Source of the DNA: Proteobacteria bacterium UBA1148
GTDB lineage: Bacteria > Pseudomonadota > Gammaproteobacteria > Steroidobacterales > Rariloculaceae
Assembly (NCBI GenBank): GCA_002311835.1
Contig: DBZY01000033.1
Coordinates: 1,692-11,611 of the forward strand
Direction of reading: 5' to 3'
Length of the DNA stretch: 9,920 nt
Positions within the stretch are counted from its first letter, which is position 1, and the number at the start of each line of letters is the position of its first letter. Below the pieces are notes generated by a model that was not told where the DNA came from, ran no database searches, and was given only the letters and a program-made list of their open reading frames with translations. Positions 5,519 to 9,920 of this stretch are shown here, in pieces. A program made the position numbers and the translations under genes.

Positions 5519-6865
5519 GTGAGTGATTACGATCTCATCGTACTGGGAGGGGGAAGCGGCGGTCTGGCAACCGCGCAGCGGGCTGCTGAATATGGGGCTC
5601 GAGTCGTCGTCATTGAATGCGCTCGCCTGGGTGGTACTTGCGTCAATATGGGGTGCGTGCCGAAGAAAGTTATGTGGAATGCTGCTCAGTTAGCTCACGC
5701 GTTTGATGATGCAAGTCACTATGGTTTTAAATTCACCCGGCAAGGACATGACTGGTCAGTCTTAAAGAGAGGCCGGGACGCCTATGTAGCGCGGTTAAAT
5801 GATATTTATAGGCGCAATCTGGAACGGCATTCCATAGATTGGATATGTTCGCGGGGCAGCTTTATTGGTCCGAATGAAATTGCTACAGATAACGGCGAGA
5901 CATATCAAGCACCGTATATATTAATTGCAACAGGAGGTTATCCAACAGTTCCTGAGATTTCCGGGGCGGAGCTCGGTATCACTTCTGATGGGTTTTTCGA
6001 GTTGGAGCAACTGCCAGAACGTGTGGCAGTCATTGGTAGTGGATACGTTGCAGTAGAGCTTGCAGGTGTCTTAAATGCTTTGGGTAGTGATGTTGTCCAA
6101 TTTCTCCGCTACGACCTTTTGCTGCGTGCGTTTGAGGAAATGTTGGGCCAACATCTCATGACACACATAAGTGGATCGGGAATTGAATTAATCACGCAAG
6201 CTGTTCCTAAGGGTGTCCATGTAGAGCGGGAATTGGTTCTAACGACCGAGGATAAGCGCGTTTTCAAAGGGTTCGACTGCCTTCTCTGGGCCATCGGTCG
6301 ATCACCGAGTACTGGGGGGATAAATCTTGAGACTACGGGCGTCCAAACCGACGCGGAGGGTTATGTTGCTGTGGACGGATATCAAAACACCAATGTAGAA
6401 GGTATTTACGCTGTGGGGGACGTTACTGGCCGGGCCCAACTAACCCCTGTGGCTATTGCAGCTGGTCGGCGACTCGCCGATAGAGTGTTTGATGGCCAGG
6501 ATGAGAAACGGTTGAGCTATGACAATATTCCTACCGTAATCTTTTCCCACCCACCTGTTGGAACGGTCGGGCTTTCGGAAGCGCAGGCGCGAGAGGAATA
6601 CAGTAACGAGGCGGTGCGTACCTATATATCAGAGTTTGTTCCCCTGTATAACGCCTTGACAAAGATCAAGCCCAAGACAGCAATGAAACTGATAACGGTT
6701 GGTGACGAAGAGAGGGTCGTAGGGTGTCATGTGATCGGGCCTGGAGCCGATGAAATGCTTCAAGGGTTTGCTGTTGCGATATCCATGGGCGCTTCCAAAT
6801 CTGATTTGGATGACACGGTCGCAATTCACCCTACCAGTGCTGAGGAACTGGTAACTATGCGGTAA
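5519..6865 (+). CDS. gor: Glutathione-disulfide reductase
   Basis: A 448-residue flavoprotein of the pyridine nucleotide-disulfide oxidoreductase family. The FAD-binding GGGSGG motif is at residues 10-15. The redox-active disulfide is C41-C46 in GTCVNMGCVPKK. The NADPH-binding GSGYVAVELAG follows in the middle, and the nearby arginines of FLRYDLLLRAFE match the two that give glutathione reductases their NADPH preference. The second FAD segment reads YAVGDVTG. The dimer domain ends with HPTSAEELVTMR, where H437 and E442 form the proton relay on the partner subunit. This tail and the CVN-GCVPKK form favour glutathione reductase over mercuric reductase, lipoamide dehydrogenase or trypanothione reductase. 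It keeps glutathione reduced in the cytoplasm. It starts at GTG, with AGGA 8 bases upstream; no in-frame ATG gives a complete FAD motif. Transcribed away from prlC and convergent with aroE, 12 bases apart. Confidence 0.95.
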   Translation: MSDYDLIVLGGGSGGLATAQRAAEYGARVVVIECARLGGTCVNMGCVPKKVMWNAAQLAHAFDDASHYGFKFTRQGHDWSVLKRGRDAYVARLNDIYRRNLERHSIDWICSRGSFIGPNEIATDNGETYQAPYILIATGGYPTVPEISGAELGITSDGFFELEQLPERVAVIGSGYVAVELAGVLNALGSDVVQFLRYDLLLRAFEEMLGQHLMTHISGSGIELITQAVPKGVHVERELVLTTEDKRVFKGFDCLLWAIGRSPSTGGINLETTGVQTDAEGYVAVDGYQNTNVEGIYAVGDVTGRAQLTPVAIAAGRRLADRVFDGQDEKRLSYDNIPTVIFSHPPVGTVGLSEAQAREEYSNEAVRTYISEFVPLYNALTKIKPKTAMKLITVGDEERVVGCHVIGPGADEMLQGFAVAISMGASKSDLDDTVAIHPTSAEELVTMR

Positions 6866-6877
6866 CGTTTTTGAGAT

Positions 6878-7717
6878 TTAACGGTTTGTGTACTGTTGTA
6901 GCAACGGCGCGGTGTCGGGTCGTACATCCCGCCAAATAGCGAATGATTCTGCTGCCTGCTCAATCAGCATTCCCCACCCCTGCACGGCATTGCCTGCGCC
7001 GTGGTCTCGGGCCCATTGAACGAATGGTGTCTGTTTGGTGCTGTAGGCGAGGTCGTAACAGAAACTCCATGAACTCAGGCAACTGCGTGGAAACGACAAA
7101 CTCTCGCCCTTTAGTCCCGCAGAGGTAGCGTTAATAATGAGGTCGAAAGATCCCATATCGCCAAGTTCATCGAATGGACACACAAAAAGGCTCCCCGTCG
7201 CGTTGAATAGCTCAACTAACTCATTCGCTTTCTCTACCGTACGATTCGCCAGCACGAGCTCAGCAAAATCCGAATCCAGCAGGGGGGGGAGAATGCCTCG
7301 CGCAGCACCGCCAGCGCCGAGGATGAGCACTCGTTTACCGTTCAGTTCCAGATGATTGTTCTGAGTTAGATCGCGTAAAAATCCAATCCCGTCTGTGTTG
7401 TCGCCACGTACTTCGGTCGTGGAAAGGAGCGACAATGTATTGACGGCATGAGCCTGCTGGGCCTCCGGTCCGAGTACACTGGAGAGCTTGAAGGCTGCTT
7501 CCTTGTGAGGAACTGTGACATTGAGGCCTTTACCTCCAGTTGCCGCAAATTTTCTAACTGCCGCCTCAAAATTCTTGGGTTCTATGGGGAGCAATTCATA
7601 AGAAATATTTTCCCCAGTTTGTTGCGCGAAAATACGGTGAATTTCCGGGGAATAACTGTGTTCTACCGGATATCCAATAACGGCATACTGATTGTTCGGC
7701 GTCTGTGTTTGTTCCAT
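6878..7717 (-). CDS. aroE: Shikimate dehydrogenase
   Basis: A 279-residue cytoplasmic enzyme, normal length for AroE. It reduces 3-dehydroshikimate to shikimate with NADPH in aromatic amino-acid synthesis. The substrate site is visible: S21 and S23 in HSYSPEIH, K72 in NVTVPHK (catalytic), N93 in AVNT and D109 in GDNTDG (catalytic partner). The nucleotide-binding loop GAGGAARG is at 134-141, and NRTVEK (158-163) is the NADP-phosphate recognition motif that separates AroE from NAD-using YdiB. The end carries GWGMLIEQAAESF, conserved in the family. The ATG lacks a clear Shine-Dalgarno, so translation may be weak. The coding strand contains a C8 run (7282-7289 as G8 on the plus strand) in an intact frame. 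Divergent from tag and convergent with gor. Confidence 0.95.
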   Translation of the reverse strand: MEQTQTPNNQYAVIGYPVEHSYSPEIHRIFAQQTGENISYELLPIEPKNFEAAVRKFAATGGKGLNVTVPHKEAAFKLSSVLGPEAQQAHAVNTLSLLSTTEVRGDNTDGIGFLRDLTQNNHLELNGKRVLILGAGGAARGILPPLLDSDFAELVLANRTVEKANELVELFNATGSLFVCPFDELGDMGSFDLIINATSAGLKGESLSFPRSCLSSWSFCYDLAYSTKQTPFVQWARDHGAGNAVQGWGMLIEQAAESFAIWRDVRPDTAPLLQQYTNR

Positions 7718-7828
7718 GGGCCGCTACGCATGTCAAAGGAATACTCGAAGTTTCGCCTGTTTACTGTACCTTTCCAACCTCGAAACGTCATATAAAGACG
7801 CACCCTTCTTTTGCTGCAGGATAACTAG
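7718..7828. promoter_or_regulatory. Divergent aroE/tag intergenic region with possible tag -10
   Basis: A 111-base leader region serving aroE (minus) and tag (plus). TATAAA at 7791-7796 is the best -10 candidate for tag, 33 bases before its ATG, but no good -35 stands at the usual distance. The box lies in the loop of a short CGTC/GACG dyad (7786-7789 and 7797-7800). AGGA at 7818-7821 is the tag ribosome binding site. Nothing clear is seen for aroE. Confidence 0.35.
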
Positions 7829-8443
7829 ATGAGTCGAAATGAGCCGAAACGATGCCCCTGGAGCGAGAGCGGAAACAAGGATTACCAGCGTTATCATGAT
7901 GTCGAGTGGGGGGTGCCAGTACACGATGACCTAACTCATTTTGAGTTTCTTTTACTAGAGGGCGCTCAAGCGGGACTGAGTTGGGCAATTGTTTTGAAAA
8001 AACGAGAAGGTTACAGGCGAGCTTTCGCTAACTTTGACGTTGAACGGGTAGCACGGTTCAATCGCCGATCTGTTGAGCGGCTGGTCAATGATCCGCGGAT
8101 TATAAGAAATGCTAAGAAAATTAAGGCTGCCCTCATAAATGCTAGGGCATTTCTCGCCGTACAGGAACAATTTGGTAGCTTTGACCGTTATGTATGGGGC
8201 TTCGTTGATGGGGTTCCCATCGTCAACCGTTGGCGCAGACAAAACCAAGTTCCGGCGACCAGCACTGAGTCAGATGCGCTCAGCAAAGATCTTAAGTCCC
8301 GGGGATTCCAATTCGTAGGCCCCACAATCATTTATGCTCATATGCAGGCGACCGGATTGATCAACGACCATCTTATGACCTGTTTTCGGCATGACCCATG
8401 TCAGAGCTTTGTACAACGCGCCACTAGTCGTCCGACAAATTGA
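7829..8443 (+). CDS. tag: DNA-3-methyladenine glycosylase I
   Basis: A 204-residue base-excision repair glycosylase (E. coli Tag has 187), which removes 3-methyladenine from alkylated DNA. The zinc site of the family is present: C9 and H23 near the N-terminus, H181 and C185 in NDHLMTC. E44 matches the base-recognition glutamate and W52 the stacking tryptophan of E. coli Tag (E38 and W46, a constant offset of six). The signatures YHDVEWGVPVHDD (22-34) and FVGPTIIYAHMQATGLINDH (162-181) are clear. A non-conserved tail of about 19 residues follows the last zinc ligand. The ATG has AGGA seven bases upstream. It acts with xth, which processes the abasic sites it makes. It is convergent with tsaC, 25 bases apart. 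Confidence 0.95.
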   Translation: MSRNEPKRCPWSESGNKDYQRYHDVEWGVPVHDDLTHFEFLLLEGAQAGLSWAIVLKKREGYRRAFANFDVERVARFNRRSVERLVNDPRIIRNAKKIKAALINARAFLAVQEQFGSFDRYVWGFVDGVPIVNRWRRQNQVPATSTESDALSKDLKSRGFQFVGPTIIYAHMQATGLINDHLMTCFRHDPCQSFVQRATSRPTN

Positions 8444-8468
8444 CGGCCGGGTTGGAGAGCGTCAACGT

Positions 8469-9026
8469 CTAAGCATTGCGCAGCAAGGCTCCTGTGCGTC
8501 CGTCTCTAATAGTTGTAGGCTGCTCAAGACCTCCTAGTGGGCCTGGCAGGATATAGTCTGTCTCAGACCTGAACTCTCGTCTGACCTGTAGGGTGTGACG
8601 TAGCGGTGGGCGACCAGAGCGGTTCGCGCTTGTAGAAACTAGTGGTCCACCCACGCGCCTACATAGTTCACAGGCTAGTGGATGTGCAGTTATTCGGACA
8701 GCCAATGTGTGACGGCCACCGCTCAGCCACTCCGGAATGCCGGGTCGTGCATCGAGCACCCAGGTGAAAGGGCCAGGCCAGCTATCGAGAACTTCCGAGC
8801 GCAAAACGCCCTCGGGCAGAATAATCAGGGGTTCAATTTGTTCGAGATTTGCAGCGATGAGCGCCAGTCCTTTTTGCCAAGAGCGCCGCTTTGCGGTGAG
8901 GAGGCGCTCCACGGCGTCCTGGCGCCCTGGCAGACATCCAAGACCATATACGGCCTCTGTCGGGTAAGCGATCAGACCACCGTTCAAGAGTATTCGTGTA
9001 GCTTTGTCCAACAGAATAGGTGACAC
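8469..9026 (-). CDS. tsaC: Threonylcarbamoyl-AMP synthase
   Basis: A 185-residue YrdC-domain protein, close to the 190 of E. coli TsaC. It makes threonylcarbamoyl-AMP from threonine, bicarbonate and ATP, the first step of t6A formation at position 37 of ANN-decoding tRNAs; the product is used by the TsaB/TsaD/TsaE complex. Visible motifs are AYPTEAVYGLG (20-30), the basic KRRSWQK (46-52), WPGPFTWV (83-90), AVRI (109-112), STSAN (131-135) and QPTTIRDG (169-176). It lacks the second domain of Sua5, so it is the short TsaC type. The start is GTG at 9026, chosen because no ATG lies upstream in frame and the N-terminus then aligns with the family; an AGG stands about 10 bases before it. It lies 38 bases downstream of topA on the same strand, so the two are probably co-transcribed. 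Confidence 0.94.
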   Translation of the reverse strand: MSPILLDKATRILLNGGLIAYPTEAVYGLGCLPGRQDAVERLLTAKRRSWQKGLALIAANLEQIEPLIILPEGVLRSEVLDSWPGPFTWVLDARPGIPEWLSGGRHTLAVRITAHPLACELCRRVGGPLVSTSANRSGRPPLRHTLQVRREFRSETDYILPGPLGGLEQPTTIRDGRTGALLRNA

Positions 9027-9064
9027 AGAAACGAGGCCTGCTTTTGCGTGATTAAGGGTTGAGT

Positions 9065-9920
9065 TTAGCTGTCTTTGGTAGGAGCCTCGACTGGAGTAGC
9101 CTCAACTGAGGCACTCGGATGGCTGGTCAGCTCTTTATCGTTCTGAATTTTCTTAGAGGCTTTCTTTCCCCGGGACTTTTTACGGGCACTTTTCTTGCGT
9201 GGTTTTTTCTTACTCGCAGCTGAACGCTTCGTAGCAGCCGGTTTTTTCTTTCCACCAGCTTTCTTAGCTCCGCGCCGACCCCCGCGTTCAGGTGCTGCAT
9301 CAATCATTGCCTTGCATTCGTCAAGAGTCAGCTTCTCCGCTCTTGCTCGTGTTGCTTCGGTTTCCTTATCTTTCGGAACTTCCTTGTCTTTGGGCACCCT
9401 CGCATTCTTTTTTCCGTCAGTTACGTAGGGCCCATAGCGTCCATCTAAGATCCGAATTCCCGCGTCGGGAAAATCTTGAATAAGGCGCTTAGCATCCAGA
9501 ATCTTTTTTTCTTCAATAAGTTCCAGCGCGCGCGGCAAAGCAATCGTATAAGGGTCATCTTCTCGAATCGATACGAATTTGTTTCCGTATCGCACGTACG
9601 GTCCAAACCGTCCGATGCTGGCTGACACAAGATCTCCGTCAGGCGTTGAGCCTAATTGTCTGGGCAATTTGAATAGATCTAGAGCTTCTTCACGGGTGAT
9701 GGTGTCCATTTTCTGACCTGGACGAAGACCCGCAAATAAAGGTTTTTCTTCGTCATCTTTCGTGCCAATCTGAATGACTGGACCGTAGCGGGCCATTCTC
9801 ACGGTCATCGGTCGACCGCTTTTGGGATCATCGCCCAATTTCCTCGACATTGATGCTTCTTCCCGGGTAACAGAAGTTGCAGTGTGTTCTATGAGATCAC
9901 TAAATGGCTTCCAGAAATCT
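9065..9920 (-). CDS. topA: DNA topoisomerase I, C-terminal part (cut by window edge)
   Basis: The 3' end of topA. The frame is open to the right edge: codons upstream of the ATG at 9850 read FWKPFSDLIEHT and SVTREEAS, so that ATG is internal. The visible part, about 284 residues, contains three topoisomerase C-terminal repeats, each with an aromatic-Gly-Pro core: ARYGPVIQIG, GRFGPYVRYG and GRYGPYVTDG. A Lys/Arg/Ala-rich tail of about 60 residues follows (for example GKKKPAATKRSAASKKKPRK), then a mildly acidic end. The catalytic tyrosine domain lies outside the window. The enzyme relaxes negative supercoils. The repeats take the place of the C-terminal zinc fingers of E. coli TopA, and the basic tail should help bind DNA. 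No zinc-finger cysteines are present in the visible part. tsaC follows 38 bases downstream. Confidence 0.93.
   Translation of the reverse strand, partial: DFWKPFSDLIEHTATSVTREEASMSRKLGDDPKSGRPMTVRMARYGPVIQIGTKDDEEKPLFAGLRPGQKMDTITREEALDLFKLPRQLGSTPDGDLVSASIGRFGPYVRYGNKFVSIREDDPYTIALPRALELIEEKKILDAKRLIQDFPDAGIRILDGRYGPYVTDGKKNARVPKDKEVPKDKETEATRARAEKLTLDECKAMIDAAPERGGRRGAKKAGGKKKPAATKRSAASKKKPRKKSARKKSRGKKASKKIQNDKELTSHPSASVEATPVEAPTKDS
9362..9397 (-). repeat. 18-bp imperfect tandem duplication inside topA
   Basis: Two adjacent 18-base units (9362-9379 and 9380-9397) match at 15 positions. They encode VPKDKE twice in a row, at the junction between the last GRYGPY repeat and the region leading to the Lys-rich tail. 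The frame is kept. It looks like a small in-frame duplication in a flexible linker. Confidence 0.8.

Noticed and set aside
7448..7795. Plus-strand open frame of 115 codons opposite the start of aroE
   Set aside because: It lies antisense to clearly conserved aroE codons, has no ribosome binding site, and its product shows no family features.
8440..8465. Inverted repeat TTGACG / CGTCAA between tag and tsaC as a bidirectional terminator
   Set aside because: The stem is only 6 bp with a 14-base loop, with no G+C-rich extension and no T-run on either side.
8682..9023. Plus-strand open frame of 113 codons opposite tsaC
   Set aside because: It is an antisense shadow of a gene whose every TsaC motif is intact; the product composition is unlike a real protein.
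9195..9428. Plus-strand Phe/Ala-rich frame opposite the topA tail, resembling a membrane protein
   Set aside because: The hydrophobic look comes from reading Lys-rich codons backwards (AAA/AAG give TTT/CTT); no ribosome binding site.

Overview
The window looks like a piece of a gammaproteobacterial chromosome, probably marine. The core genes prlC, gor, aroE, tag, tsaC and topA are all proteobacterial in type. The M3 peptidase begins almost exactly like Escherichia coli OpdA. TopA, however, ends in GRYGPY-type repeats and a Lys-rich tail instead of the E. coli zinc-finger arrangement, a form I associate with several marine gammaproteobacterial and alphaproteobacterial groups. Genus cannot be decided from this sequence.

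Region 1 (1 to about 1795) is visibly AT-rich and reads as accessory DNA. It holds a minus-strand 97-residue protein with a recombinase-type helix-turn-helix segment; a 116-residue multi-pass membrane protein whose ATG shares one CATG with the start of that gene; a 151-residue HAD phosphatase of the deoxyribonucleotidase type; a 63-residue eight-cysteine probable zinc protein with a very strong ribosome binding site; and a broken membrane-protein gene with no normal start and one frameshift, whose last codons overlap the start of the next gene as ATGA.

Region 2 (1792 to 6865) starts with an L-aspartate dehydrogenase. It ends flush, with no gap, against a convergent exonuclease III gene. That gene lies 7 bases downstream of prlC (oligopeptidase A, TTG start), so prlC and xth probably form one transcript. 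A 117-bp divergent intergenic region separates prlC from a glutathione reductase gene with a GTG start.

Region 3 (6878 to the right edge) has aroE (shikimate dehydrogenase) convergent with gor, and tag (3-methyladenine DNA glycosylase I) divergent from aroE. Next come tsaC (threonylcarbamoyl-AMP synthase, a tRNA t6A enzyme) and the 3' part of topA, which runs off the right edge. topA and tsaC are on the same strand 38 bases apart.

The core part is housekeeping: NAD/amino-acid redox chemistry, peptide breakdown, thiol redox balance, aromatic amino-acid synthesis, base-excision repair by xth and tag, tRNA modification and DNA supercoiling. I see no tRNA, rRNA, CRISPR array, transposase or clear rho-independent terminator. 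I did not find a convincing new multi-gene system. The parts most worth a second look are the four small accessory genes and the undeclared membrane pseudogene at the left.
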